Below are positions 24,810 through 36,191 of a stretch of 64,000 bases of DNA, in pieces. Made by a program: the position numbers and the translations under genes. The DNA comes from CBDHCC01 sp965219235 (GTDB lineage Bacteria; Pseudomonadota; Alphaproteobacteria; Sphingomonadales; Sphingomonadaceae). The stretch spans positions 1,612,001 through 1,676,000 of the forward strand of contig OZ244721.1 of assembly GCA_965219235.1 (NCBI GenBank). The letters are read 5' to 3'. The notes beneath the pieces are model-generated. The model was not told where the DNA came from and did no database searches. It was given only the letters and a program-made list of their open reading frames with translations. Positions within the stretch are counted from its first letter, which is position 1, and each line of letters opens with the position of its first letter.

Positions 24810-25706
24810 TTGCGCTTCGCTCTACTCGCCCTTCCCGTTCTCTCGATGGCCTGCACTCCGGCCACCCCGACGACCGGCGCTGCATCGTCCGGTTCGGTGA
24901 GCGCGCGTTCGGCCGACGCCGGACTGGCGGAGATCGAGAGGAGGACGAAGGGGCGCCTCGGCGTCGCCATGCGGACGGCCGATGGACGGCTCGTCCTGGC
25001 GAGCCGTGCGGGCGAACGGTTCGCGATGTGCTCCACCTTCAAGGCCGCTCTCGCGGCAGCGGTGTTCGAACAGATCGATCGCGGAACCGTCGCGCTGGAC
25101 GAACACGTCGCCTTCGACCGGAGCGACATGGTCCCCTATGCCCCGGTCACCGAAGGGGCGCTGGAGCGGGGATGGATGCCGGTCGACGAACTCGTGGCAG
25201 CCGCCGTGCAGCTGAGCGACAACGTCGCGGCCAATCTCCTCATCGAGCGGATCGGGGGCCTGGATGCCTTCAACGCCTTCCTGCGTCGGGCCGGCGACGG
25301 GACGACGCGTCTCGACCGCAGGGAGACCGCGCTGAACGAGAACGCCCCGGGCGACCCGCGCGACACGACCACCCCGGAGGCGATGGCGGTGCTGCTGGAC
25401 ACGCTGGTGCTGGGCGACGTCCTGTCGCCCGCGTCGCGCGCCCGCCTCACCGAGCTGCTGCTCGGCGCGAGGACCGGCGGGGCGCGCATCCCGGCCGGTC
25501 TGCCCACGGGCTGGCGGGTCGCCCACAAGACCGGCACCTGCGGCACCGCGTACAACGACATCGCCATCATCTGGCCGGAGCATGGACAACCCTACACCCT
25601 CACCGTCTTCCTGGACCACCCGGCGGTGGACGCGGCGCAGGCCGAAGCCGCGATCGCCGGGGTGGCGCGGATGAGCGCCGCGAAATGGGGGGCGAAGGCC
25701 CCGTGA
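24810..25706 (+). CDS. Class A beta-lactamase, lipoprotein form
   Basis: This 298-residue serine beta-lactamase would act in the periplasm. Active-site motifs are CSTFK (Ser70, Lys73), SDN (130-132), RETALNE (Glu166, Asn170) and KTGTCG (234-239). Cys69 and Cys238 are both present, as is an Arg aligning with position 220. This combination is typical of KPC/SME/NMC-A-type carbapenemases. TTG 24810 was chosen because GGAGG lies 5 bases upstream and it opens a lipoprotein signal ending LSMAC. The frame continues upstream without a plausible signal. Its stop overlaps the next start. Confidence 0.88.
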   Translation: MRFALLALPVLSMACTPATPTTGAASSGSVSARSADAGLAEIERRTKGRLGVAMRTADGRLVLASRAGERFAMCSTFKAALAAAVFEQIDRGTVALDEHVAFDRSDMVPYAPVTEGALERGWMPVDELVAAAVQLSDNVAANLLIERIGGLDAFNAFLRRAGDGTTRLDRRETALNENAPGDPRDTTTPEAMAVLLDTLVLGDVLSPASRARLTELLLGARTGGARIPAGLPTGWRVAHKTGTCGTAYNDIAIIWPEHGQPYTLTVFLDHPAVDAAQAEAAIAGVARMSAAKWGAKAP

Positions 25707-26890
25707 CGGGCGTTTGCCGAGCGCTCTGCCGTCTCTCCCGCTGCTTGGGCGCCTTGTCGCTGCTGCTAGCCGGCGGCGTGGCGGCGCAGGACCCAAGGCC
25801 GGCCGACTATCGGACCGACGCGCTCTCCATCGAGCCGCTCATCAACGCGAACTACGCCTATCTGGACCGCTTTGCGGACGGCCATGCCCCGGTGAGCGAG
25901 ACACTCAGGCAGGAAGCCCGGTCCGTTCACGACGCGGACTCGCTGCTGCGCTACGCCGAACACGCGCTGTTCGCGCTGGCCGATCACCACGCGATCACGG
26001 GCCGCTCCCTTCGGGACAGCTGGGCGGTGGTGCCGAGCTGTTCCGATCTCTGGATCGACCTGCGCGGGGAGACGTACGTCATAACCGCCGTACGGGACGG
26101 CTCTCCGGCGATGGCGGCGGGCGTGCGGCCCGGTGATCGGCTGACAGCCGTGGCCGACGTGCCGGTGGCAGAGGCGGTGCGGGCGTTCTGGACCGATCTC
26201 GGACTCCCCGTGACCCTGGAACGGGCGGCCTTCGCCGCGCGCGTCCTGGCGGCCGGTCGCCGCGACAGGGCGAGAGCGTTGACCTTCGCGCGCACCGGCG
26301 CGTTGTCGCTCGCCTCGCTCTATGGCCGGCGGACGCCGGACGGCGCGCTCACGGTGTCCCGCGAGGACGGCACACTCGTGATCCGGCTCCACAACAGCTT
26401 GGGCGATGACGGCACGATCGCCGCCTTCGACGCGGCGATGGCCACGGCGGCACCCGGACAGCCGGTGCGGATCGACCTCACCGATACGCCGAGCGGCGGC
26501 AACACGACCGTTGCCCGCGCCATCCTCGGCTGGTTCGTGGACGCGCCCGCCGGTTACCAGGTCCACAACCTGCCGCGCGAGGAGCGGGAAACGGGCATCG
26601 CGCGACAGTGGATCGAGCAGGTGTTGCCTCGGCCGGGCCAGCATCATGACGGGCCGGTGAGCGTCCGGGTGGGACGTTGGACCGGCAGCATGGGCGAGGG
26701 GCTGGCGGTCGGCTTCCATGCGATCGGTGCCCCGGTTTGCGGAGATCGGATGGCCGGACTGCGCGGCGCGGTGTACGACCTGCCGCTCGAACACTCCGGT
26801 CTCGTCCTGAAGCTGCCCGTCGAGCGGCTGAGCACCGTCGATGGTGTGCCCAGAGAACGATTTGAAGCTGCTGCGTGCGTCACGCCGTGA
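25703..26890 (+). CDS. Secreted S41-like protease with PDZ segment
   Basis: This 395-residue protein has an N-terminal hydrophobic signal (about residues 8-28, ...GGVAAQ). A PDZ-like stretch follows (AVRDGSPAMAAGVRPGDRL), then an S41/tail-specific protease-like core with VIRLHNSLGDDG, RIDLTDTPSGGNT and a candidate nucleophile in WTGSMGEGLAVGF. The GTG overlaps the beta-lactamase stop (GTGA). Coupling of a peptidase to a beta-lactamase is notable. The catalytic Lys was not identified with confidence. Confidence 0.65.
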   Translation: MTGVCRALCRLSRCLGALSLLLAGGVAAQDPRPADYRTDALSIEPLINANYAYLDRFADGHAPVSETLRQEARSVHDADSLLRYAEHALFALADHHAITGRSLRDSWAVVPSCSDLWIDLRGETYVITAVRDGSPAMAAGVRPGDRLTAVADVPVAEAVRAFWTDLGLPVTLERAAFAARVLAAGRRDRARALTFARTGALSLASLYGRRTPDGALTVSREDGTLVIRLHNSLGDDGTIAAFDAAMATAAPGQPVRIDLTDTPSGGNTTVARAILGWFVDAPAGYQVHNLPREERETGIARQWIEQVLPRPGQHHDGPVSVRVGRWTGSMGEGLAVGFHAIGAPVCGDRMAGLRGAVYDLPLEHSGLVLKLPVERLSTVDGVPRERFEAAACVTP

Positions 26891-26900
26891 CCTCAGAGAC

Positions 26901-27764
26901 TCATCCGCCCACCACCGTCCCCCCGTTCGGGTGCAGCACCTGTCCGCTCATGTAGCTTGAGTCCTCGCACGCCAGGAACAGGAAGCACGGGGCGACCTCG
27001 TTGGGCTCGCCGGCGCGACCCATCGGCGTGTCCTTGCCGAAATCCGGGATCTTCTCGGGCGGCTGACCGCCGGACGGGTTGAGCGGCGTCCAGATCGGAC
27101 CGGGCGCCACGGCGTTCACGCGGATGCCCTGCTCGATCAGGTTCTCCGACAACGAGCGGGTAAAGGCCGTGATCGCCCCCTTGGTGGACGAATAGTCGAG
27201 CAGGATGGCCGCGCCCTGGTACATCGTCACCGACGTGCAGTTCACGATCGCCGCCCCCTCCTTCAGGTGGGGCATCGCGGCCTGGACCATGAAGAACATG
27301 GAGAAGATGTTCGATTGGAAGGTGCGGCGCAGCTGCTCCTCCGTGATGTCGGCGATGTCCTCGTCCGGGTGCTGCTCGCCCGCGATGTTCACCAGCACGT
27401 CGAGCCGCCCGAACGCCTCGACCGTCTTCGCCACGACCTCCCCGCAGTGTGCCTTGACGCCCAGGTCGCCCGACAGCGTGATGGCGCGCGCGCCCTCCGC
27501 CTCGCACAGCTCCCTGGTCTTCGCCGCGTCGTCGTCCTCCGACAGATAGGCGATCGCCACGTCCGCGCCCTCGCGCGCGAACAGCACGGCGGTGGCGCGT
27601 CCGATGCCGCTGTCGGCGCCGGTGACGATCGCCGTCTTGCCCCTCAGCCGTCCGGATCCGGGATAGCGCGGCTGCCACTTCGGCTTGCGCTCCATGTCGC
27701 TCTCGTGGCCCGGCAGACGGGGCTCTTCGGAAATCGGGGCGATGGTCTGCGTGTCGGTGCTCAT
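26901..27764 (-). CDS. SDR family oxidoreductase, YghA-like
   Basis: This 287-residue short-chain dehydrogenase has a 40-residue N-terminal extension (KPKWQPRYPGSGRL) before the cofactor motif TGADSGIG. NIAG follows, then the catalytic Ser region (NCTSVTMY) and YSSTK. The extension and the VNAVAPGPIWTPL segment are typical of the YghA/general-stress SDR group. The gene just upstream on the same strand encodes a small disordered protein. A stress role is inferred from the family. Confidence 0.88.
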   Translation of the reverse strand: MSTDTQTIAPISEEPRLPGHESDMERKPKWQPRYPGSGRLRGKTAIVTGADSGIGRATAVLFAREGADVAIAYLSEDDDAAKTRELCEAEGARAITLSGDLGVKAHCGEVVAKTVEAFGRLDVLVNIAGEQHPDEDIADITEEQLRRTFQSNIFSMFFMVQAAMPHLKEGAAIVNCTSVTMYQGAAILLDYSSTKGAITAFTRSLSENLIEQGIRVNAVAPGPIWTPLNPSGGQPPEKIPDFGKDTPMGRAGEPNEVAPCFLFLACEDSSYMSGQVLHPNGGTVVGG

Positions 27765-27795
27765 CCAGGGTTCCGTCCTGTGCGGGAGGGGAGGG

Positions 27796-28104
27796 TCAGG
27801 CGGTCTTGCCGGTGACTTCCGCGCCGGGGATCGTCGAGCCGGGGCCAGCCTCGCTGTCGGCGAGGTCGGTCTCGCCGCCCGTCGCTTTCCGCTCGCCGCC
27901 TTCGGGGAGCGAATTGCCCCCGAGCACCGCCTGCTCGTCGGAGCCCTCCTCCTCCAGGCCGCCGGTCGCGGTGTCGTCCGCGGCGCCGTCGCCGGCCGCC
28001 ATGTCCTCTTCGGCGTTGTTGCCGTAGCCCGCGCCGGACCCGGGGCCGCTGCCCGGGGCGGCTCCAGCCTGGGACTGGCCGGGGGATCGCTGGGAGGAGG
28101 TCAT
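27796..28104 (-). CDS. Small acidic disordered protein
   Basis: This 102-residue protein is rich in Gly, Ala, Asp and Glu with no hydrophobic core. It starts MTSSQRSPGQSQAGAAPG and continues with EEEGSDEQ. GAAAGG lies upstream of the ATG. It sits 31 bp upstream of the SDR gene on the same strand, so the two are probably co-transcribed. The family was not recognised, and a stress-related role is only suggested by the neighbour. Confidence 0.6.
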   Translation of the reverse strand: MTSSQRSPGQSQAGAAPGSGPGSGAGYGNNAEEDMAAGDGAADDTATGGLEEEGSDEQAVLGGNSLPEGGERKATGGETDLADSEAGPGSTIPGAEVTGKTA

Positions 28105-28223
28105 GGTCGTGGCCTTTCAAGGAGTTGCCCCTCCTCAACCGCGTGAGCGGGGGCTGGTTCCCGCTCCGCTTTCGCATCGGGCGGCGGAGCGTTAGGAAGG
28201 GAGGATCACCGGAGACCCGCTCG

Positions 28224-29204
28224 ATGACCGACACCCTCGCCCCCGAGACGCCGACCAGCGTGCCCACCCTGTCGCTCGCCACCGCCGACGCCGATCCGGA
28301 GGGCTTCGCCAACCGCCTGGGCGGGTCCTTCGAGCGCTTCGGCTTCGCGGTGGTCGAGGACCACGGCATCGACCCCGCGCTGATCGAGGAGGCGTGGGCC
28401 GTCACGGCCGGGTTCTTCGCGCGGCCGGATGCGGACAAGCGCGCGTTCTTCACGACGGAGCTGGCCGGCCAGCGCGGCTACACGCCCTTCAAGACGGAGA
28501 TCGCCAAGGGTGCCACGGCCCACGACCTCAAGGAGTTCTGGCACGTCGGGCGCACCCTGACGGCGGACCAGAGCGCGCCCAACCCTGACGGAGGCGCGAT
28601 GCCGGAGAACCTCTGGCCCGACGAGCCCGCCCGCTTCCGGCCTGTCCTGGAGCGGCTCTATGCGGAGTTCGACCGCGTGGGCCTCCGGCTGCTTTCGGCC
28701 ATCGCCCGCTGGCTGGACCTCACGCCCGACTGGTTCGACGACAAGGTGGATGTCGGCAACTCCATCCTGCGCCTGCTCCATTACCCGCCAATCCCGCTCG
28801 ACGCGGAGGGCGAGCGCGCCGGCGCGCACGAGGACATCAACCTCATCACCCTGCTGCTCGGCGCGGAGGAGGCGGGGCTGGAGCTGAAGGATCGGGAGAC
28901 GGGCGAGTGGCTGGCGGTCGATCCCCCGGCCGGCGCGCTCGTCGTGAATGTCGGCGACATGCTGCAGCGGCTGACCAACCACCGCCTGCCGTCGACCAGC
29001 CACCGCGTCGTGAACCCGCCACCCGAGCGCCGCGCCCAGCCCCGCTACTCCATGCCCTTCTTCCTCCACTTCAACTCCGACGTCCTGATCGAGACGCTGC
29101 CCGGCTGCGTCACCGTGGACGAGCCGAGCCGCTATCCGCAGCCGATCACGGCGGACGCCTACCTGCGCGAGCGGCTGGTGGAGATCGGATTGTTGAAGGG
29201 GTGA
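28224..29204 (+). CDS. 2-oxoglutarate/Fe(II) oxygenase, isopenicillin N synthase-like
   Basis: This 326-residue oxygenase has an N-terminal DIOX-N-like region (FGFAVVEDHGID) and the Fe(II)-binding triad HED (AHEDINLITLL) with a distal His (TSHRVVNP). The RYSMPFF segment provides the 2-oxoglutarate-binding Arg-x-Ser. ATG 28224 was chosen because similarity starts directly after it; the frame is open 99 bp upstream. The substrate is unknown. It is divergent from the small acidic protein gene. Confidence 0.85.
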   Translation: MTDTLAPETPTSVPTLSLATADADPEGFANRLGGSFERFGFAVVEDHGIDPALIEEAWAVTAGFFARPDADKRAFFTTELAGQRGYTPFKTEIAKGATAHDLKEFWHVGRTLTADQSAPNPDGGAMPENLWPDEPARFRPVLERLYAEFDRVGLRLLSAIARWLDLTPDWFDDKVDVGNSILRLLHYPPIPLDAEGERAGAHEDINLITLLLGAEEAGLELKDRETGEWLAVDPPAGALVVNVGDMLQRLTNHRLPSTSHRVVNPPPERRAQPRYSMPFFLHFNSDVLIETLPGCVTVDEPSRYPQPITADAYLRERLVEIGLLKG

Positions 29205-29247
29205 GGCTCAGTCGCTATGTGCATCGAACAGTGAAAGGATGCACATC

Positions 29248-29442
29248 ATGCGAACGACGATCGTGATCGATGATGAGTTGATGGACAGGGCGATGATCGC
29301 GACTGGCGCCGCGAGCAAGCGGGAAGCGGTCGAGGAGGGATTGCGGACCGTGGTGCGCCTCCGAGAACAGGCGAAGATGCGGGACAGCTTTGGAAAGTTC
29401 GAATGGATTGGCGATATTGACGAGATGCGTCGCAACGCATGA
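29248..29442 (+). CDS. vapB: VapB-type antitoxin
   Basis: This 64-residue antitoxin starts MRTTIVIDDELMDRAM, typical of VapB/DUF2191 proteins. The N-terminal strand-helix-helix binds DNA and the C-terminal tail (FGKFEWIGDIDEMR) would bind the toxin. ATG 29248 was preferred over ATG 29239 because GAAAGG then lies 9 bases upstream, whereas it abuts the earlier ATG. Its stop overlaps the vapC start. Confidence 0.85.
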   Translation: MRTTIVIDDELMDRAMIATGAASKREAVEEGLRTVVRLREQAKMRDSFGKFEWIGDIDEMRRNA

Positions 29443-29837
29443 TCCTGGTCGATAGCAGCGTCTTCATCGACCACTATCGCGGGGTGAGGACGTCCGCCGT
29501 CGATCGGCTTCACGACCTCTCTGACTATGAGCGGCTTGGCATTCCCGATCTTGTCCTCACTGAAGTTCTTCAGGGCTTCGCCAGCAAGCGAGCCGTCAAG
29601 GAGGTTACAGCCGAGTTGACCGAACTGGCTGTCGTGGACGTGGGCGGTCGCGAGTGCGCCCTCCAAGCCGCGCAGAACTACCGCGTGTTGCGGACGCTCG
29701 GCGTCACCGTCCGCTCCACCATCGATACGCTGATCGCCACCCGCTGCCTCCTGGACGGCCACTCGCTCCTGTTCTCCGACCGAGACTTCGATCCGTTCGT
29801 GGAGCACCTCGGCCTGCGCTCCGCGCTCTCCGCCTGA
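29439..29837 (+). CDS. vapC: VapC-type PIN-domain toxin
   Basis: This 132-residue PIN RNase toxin has its acidic site formed by VDSSVFID (Asp5), LTEVLQG (Glu), and later STIDTLIA and SDRDFDPF. The ATG overlaps the vapB stop by four bases (ATGA), the standard arrangement for translational coupling of the pair. All key residues are present, so the module looks intact, unlike the RelB/YafQ pair near 51.5 kb. Confidence 0.9.
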   Translation: MILVDSSVFIDHYRGVRTSAVDRLHDLSDYERLGIPDLVLTEVLQGFASKRAVKEVTAELTELAVVDVGGRECALQAAQNYRVLRTLGVTVRSTIDTLIATRCLLDGHSLLFSDRDFDPFVEHLGLRSALSA

Positions 29838-29938
29838 CACTTTCCCCCTGCCCTGCGCGTTCCCTTCCCGAACCCCTCCCCCGCGCGCGTCCGCCCTGCT
29901 AGAGAGAACCGACACGCAGATATGGAGCCCGCACCCAC

Positions 29939-32617
<2,679 letters not shown>

Positions 32618-32656
32618 GGGGCTTGCCCTGATCGCCGAGTTCAGCGCTGCGCCCCG

Positions 32657-32699
32657 ACGCTCCCCTCCCTGCAAAGGAGGGGCTGGGGGTGGGTGCGAC
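32657..32699. repeat. Family B repeat, half copy
   Basis: GCTCCCCTCCCTGCAAAGGA followed by GGGGCTGGGGGTGGGTGCGA, the left half of the element at 10688 and 59102. It lies after acnA. Confidence 0.65.
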
Positions 32700-32770
32700 A
32701 TGGCGTCAGCCGGGGAGCCTGGGTGCCGCACGAGCGCGCACGAGGCGGTCGCCGACCTCCCGATCCGCCG

Positions 32771-33517
32771 CTACCCGTCCGCGCCCTCCGGCGACGCAAG
32801 CGCGGGCGCCATCCAGCCGGGCACCGGCAGGGCGGCGAGGTCGCCCACCCGCCGGTGATCGACCGCCAGGCCGAGTTCGGGATAGGCGGCCCTCCGCCGT
32901 GCCTCGTCCGACAGCGGCAGCGGCAGGACGACGAGCCGCCGGTTGACCTTGCCGCGCCAATTCATGCGCGCGGTGTTCTCCTGCCCGACATAGCAGCCCT
33001 TGGCGAAGCTCACGCCGTTCAACAGGTCGCCATTGGCCTCCAGCCACAATGTCTCGCCGGAGCCCAGCTCGGCCACGCCCTCCGGCACGCCGTGCCCCAG
33101 GCGGTGCGCGCGCCAGGCGCCGCTCGCCTCGCCGTCCTCCGCCGCCGCGATCCAGCGGTGGCCGAGCGCCGGCAGGCGCGGGTCGAACGGCCGCTCCGAC
33201 ACCAGCGGCGACCAGTGGACGGCGAGCGATCCGTCGCGCTCCAGCGTGATCGGACGGCGCAGGCGATAGAGCGACAGGCGGGCGATCAGCGCATCCGCTT
33301 GCCCGACCTCGCAATCGAGCAACAGGTCGTCGCCGTCCCCCCACACGATCAGGTCGAACAGCGCCTTGCCCTGAGCGGTCAACAGCCCGGCCCAGACCGG
33401 CAGCGCACCGCTCACGTCGTTGGTGAGCAATCCTTGCAGGAACCCGCGCGGATCGTCCCCGGCCACGCGGATCACGGCGCGGTCGGCCAGCGTGGTGGGA
33501 TCGGGGGTCGCGCGCAT
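32771..33517 (-). CDS. ygfZ: YgfZ/GcvT-like folate-binding protein
   Basis: This 248-residue tetrahydrofolate-dependent protein supports Fe-S cluster assembly or repair. The hallmark KGCYVGQENTAR lies near residue 190, within the Cys motif K-G-C-Y-x-G-Q-E. The start (MRATPDPTTLADRAVIRV) was set at 33517, where similarity begins. It stands convergent to acnA, a Fe-S enzyme, and divergent from pyrC. Confidence 0.9.
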   Translation of the reverse strand: MRATPDPTTLADRAVIRVAGDDPRGFLQGLLTNDVSGALPVWAGLLTAQGKALFDLIVWGDGDDLLLDCEVGQADALIARLSLYRLRRPITLERDGSLAVHWSPLVSERPFDPRLPALGHRWIAAAEDGEASGAWRAHRLGHGVPEGVAELGSGETLWLEANGDLLNGVSFAKGCYVGQENTARMNWRGKVNRRLVVLPLPLSDEARRRAAYPELGLAVDHRRVGDLAALPVPGWMAPALASPEGADG

Positions 33518-33912
33518 GGACCGGAAGGTGGGGCGGCGGGGGACGGGGGTCAACGGGCCGGATCGGCGATGCCATTGCGGGGCGGGCGAAGCCGGGCGGG
33601 CACGACAGTGAACCTCCGGAGCGATTTTCTTGCATTTGGTGCCATTTTGGTTATATGGTTGCCTGCTGTTCCTCTCCGGTGTCGTCTCCGCGAGTCGGCA
33701 GAACCGGAGCGCTGCGTGGGGGAGCGCCTCAGCATCCGCCGTGGCTCCAAGGGGCCGCAGCCGATCGCCCGGCATCCGGCCGCTCCCACCCGCCTGGCAC
33801 AAGCGCGCGCACCCCCTCGACCGCGCGACCTTCGAGAGACCTTCGGCGGTTTTCCGGCACTTCGCGAACAAGCCCCTTGTCCACCTGCGCGGCCTGCGGC
33901 ACGCCCTGCCAG
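33518..33912. other. Divergent ygfZ-pyrC intergenic region
   Basis: This 395-bp gap between divergent genes contains the promoter-like site at 33630-33658. The remaining 250 bp upstream of pyrC is GC-rich. It is open in some frames but has no recognisable protein and no repeat. Confidence 0.4.
33630..33658 (+). promoter_or_regulatory. Promoter-like site related to the 18537 and 60808 sites
   Basis: TTGCAT followed by TTGGTGCCATTTTGGTTATA. It shares the TTG...GTGCC..T.TGGTT pattern and spacing with the site at 18537. It points toward pyrC, 254 bp downstream. Confidence 0.35.
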
Positions 33913-35229
33913 ATGACCTTCGACCTCCTCTTGACGGGCGGCACCGTCCACCTGCCCGGCGGCCCGTTCCAAACCTCCCTCGGCATCCGCGACGGCCGCA
34001 TCGCCGCGATCGGCGCGGCGGGCGATGCGGGGCGCACGATCGGCTGCGCGGGCCTCGACATCCTGCCGGGCGTGATCGACAGCCAGGTCCACTTCCGCGA
34101 GCCGGGCGGAGAGCACAAGGAGGACCTGGAGAGCGGGTCGCGCGCCGCCGTGCTGGGCGGGGTGACGGCGGTGTTCGAGATGCCGAACACCGATCCCAAC
34201 ACCGACTCCGCCGCCGCGCTCCGGGACAAGCTCGACCGCGCGCGCCACCGGATGTGGTGCGACCACGCCTTCTACATCGGCGCGACCGCCGACAACACGG
34301 AGGAACTCGCCGAGCTGGAGCGCCTGCCGGGCGCGGCCGGGGTCAAGATCTTCATGGGCTCGTCCACCGGCAGCCTGCTCGTCGCCGAGGACGAGGCGCT
34401 GCTGGCGGTGCTGCGGAACGGCCGCCGCCGCGTCGCCATCCATGCCGAGGACGAGCCGCGCCTGATCGAGCGCGCGGCGACCCACCGGGTGCCCGGCGAC
34501 GTCACCAGCCACCCCGTCTGGCGCGACGAGGAGAGCGCCATCCTGGCGACCACCCGCATCCTGGCCCTGTCGAAGCAGGCGCGCCGGCCGGTCCACGTCC
34601 TCCACATCACCACGCCCGACGAACTCGACCTGATCACCGGGCATCGCGACCTGGCGACGTGCGAGGTCACGCCGCAGCATCTGACGCTGGACGACGGCGC
34701 CTATCGCACGATCGGCACACAGGCCCAGATGAACCCGCCGATCCGCTCGGCCGCGCACCGCTCCGGCCTCTGGGCTCGAATGGTGGAGGGCCTGCCCGAC
34801 GTGCTCGGCTCCGATCACGCCCCGCACACGGCGGAGGAAAAGGCGCGGCCCTACCCAGCCAGCCCCAGCGGGATGCCAGGCGTGCAGACGCTGCTGCCGC
34901 TGATGCTGGACCACGTCGCGGCCGGTCGCCTGACGCTCCAGCGGCTGATCGAGCTGACCAGCGCCGGGCCGCAGCGGGTGTTCGGGATCGCGGGCAAGGG
35001 GCGCATCGCCAAGGGCTATGACGCGGACCTCACGATCGTGGACCTGAAGCGCGAATGGACGGTGTCGGGCGACTGGCTGGCGAGCCGCGCCGGCTGGTCC
35101 CCCTTCGAGGGCCGCCACCTCACCGGCGCGCCGGTCGGCACCATCGTGCGCGGCGCGGTGGCGATGTGGGAGGGCGAGCTGGGCGACGTCGCGACGGGCG
35201 AGCCGGTCCGCTTCGTCGCCACGCTCTAG
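33913..35229 (+). CDS. pyrC: Dihydroorotase, QxH variant
   Basis: This 438-residue amidohydrolase catalyses the cyclisation of carbamoyl aspartate in pyrimidine synthesis. Metal-site motifs are DSQVHFREPG, where the usual first His of HxH is Gln, KIFMGSSTGSL, AIHAEDE, VLHITTPDE and GSDHAPH. From memory, alphaproteobacterial dihydroorotases of this branch often carry the Gln. ATG 33913 was chosen because MTFDLLLTGG begins the domain. The stop shares CTAG with the convergent rarD stop. Confidence 0.88.
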   Translation: MTFDLLLTGGTVHLPGGPFQTSLGIRDGRIAAIGAAGDAGRTIGCAGLDILPGVIDSQVHFREPGGEHKEDLESGSRAAVLGGVTAVFEMPNTDPNTDSAAALRDKLDRARHRMWCDHAFYIGATADNTEELAELERLPGAAGVKIFMGSSTGSLLVAEDEALLAVLRNGRRRVAIHAEDEPRLIERAATHRVPGDVTSHPVWRDEESAILATTRILALSKQARRPVHVLHITTPDELDLITGHRDLATCEVTPQHLTLDDGAYRTIGTQAQMNPPIRSAAHRSGLWARMVEGLPDVLGSDHAPHTAEEKARPYPASPSGMPGVQTLLPLMLDHVAAGRLTLQRLIELTSAGPQRVFGIAGKGRIAKGYDADLTIVDLKREWTVSGDWLASRAGWSPFEGRHLTGAPVGTIVRGAVAMWEGELGDVATGEPVRFVATL

Positions 35230-36149
35230 ACGACGGCTCTGCGGCGGCGGTTCAGGCCGCGCAGACCGTCGGCGCTGTAGATCGCCAGCCCCGTCCAGAT
35301 GCACGCGAAGCAGAACCAGCGCGCCGGCTCCACCGTCTCGTCGAACAGCAGCACGCCTTCCGCGAACACCATCGTCGGAGCGAGGTACTGGAGCAGGCCG
35401 ATCACGGCATAGGGTAGCCGCCGGACGGCGGCGGCGAACAGCAGGAGCGGAACGGACGTGATCGCCGACGACAGGATCAGGAGCGCGTCGACGCCGCGAT
35501 CGTCGCCGAAGGCCAGCGTTCCCGACGCGCTCGCCCACCACAGATACCCGGCACACAGCGGGGCCAGCAGCAGGGTTTCGACCGTCAGCCCCTCCAGCGC
35601 GCCGACCGGGGCGATCTTGCGGACCAGACCGTACAGCCCGAAGGACACCGCCAGCGTCAGGCTGATCCACAGCCCCTCCGGCGAGGCGCCGACCAGCACG
35701 GCGACGCCGACCGCCGCCAGCGCGACGGCGATCCCCTGCCCCCGGGTGAGCCGCTCCTTCAGGACCAGCACACCCAGGGCGACGTTCAGCAGCGGGTTGA
35801 GGAAGTAGCCGAGGCTCGCGGCCACCAGATGATCGTTCACGACGGCCCAGATGTAGACCAGCCAGTTCACGCCGATCAGCAGCGCCGACAGGGCGAGCGC
35901 GGCCAGCAGCCGGGGCCGGCGCAGCACGGCGGCGAGCGCGGACAACTGCCGGCGGATGGCCAGGATCGCGACGAGCAGCAGCACCGACCACAGGACGCGG
36001 TGGGCGACCGTCTCAACCGGCGGGACGGCGTGGAGGAGGCGGAAATAGAAGGGGACCAGCCCCCAGATGACATAGGCGGCGAGGCCGAAGCCCAGTCCCC
36101 GGCGCCGCTCCGCCGCGCCCTGCCCGATCGGTGTGTGCGGCGCGGCCAT
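35226..36149 (-). CDS. rarD: RarD-type EamA transporter
   Basis: This 307-residue inner-membrane protein has about ten hydrophobic segments in two EamA repeats. The RarD signature is near the start: GLAAYVIWGLVPFYFRLL and AHRVLWS. RarD proteins are predicted permeases; the natural substrate is not known. The start at 36149 fits the family N-terminus; an in-frame start lies at 36185. It is convergent with pyrC, and the two stops overlap in CTAG. Confidence 0.88.
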   Translation of the reverse strand: MAAPHTPIGQGAAERRRGLGFGLAAYVIWGLVPFYFRLLHAVPPVETVAHRVLWSVLLLVAILAIRRQLSALAAVLRRPRLLAALALSALLIGVNWLVYIWAVVNDHLVAASLGYFLNPLLNVALGVLVLKERLTRGQGIAVALAAVGVAVLVGASPEGLWISLTLAVSFGLYGLVRKIAPVGALEGLTVETLLLAPLCAGYLWWASASGTLAFGDDRGVDALLILSSAITSVPLLLFAAAVRRLPYAVIGLLQYLAPTMVFAEGVLLFDETVEPARWFCFACIWTGLAIYSADGLRGLNRRRRAVV

Positions 36150-36191
36150 GGGCCGCCCGCTAGACGGCGGTGGTCGGCCGGGCAACCCGCC

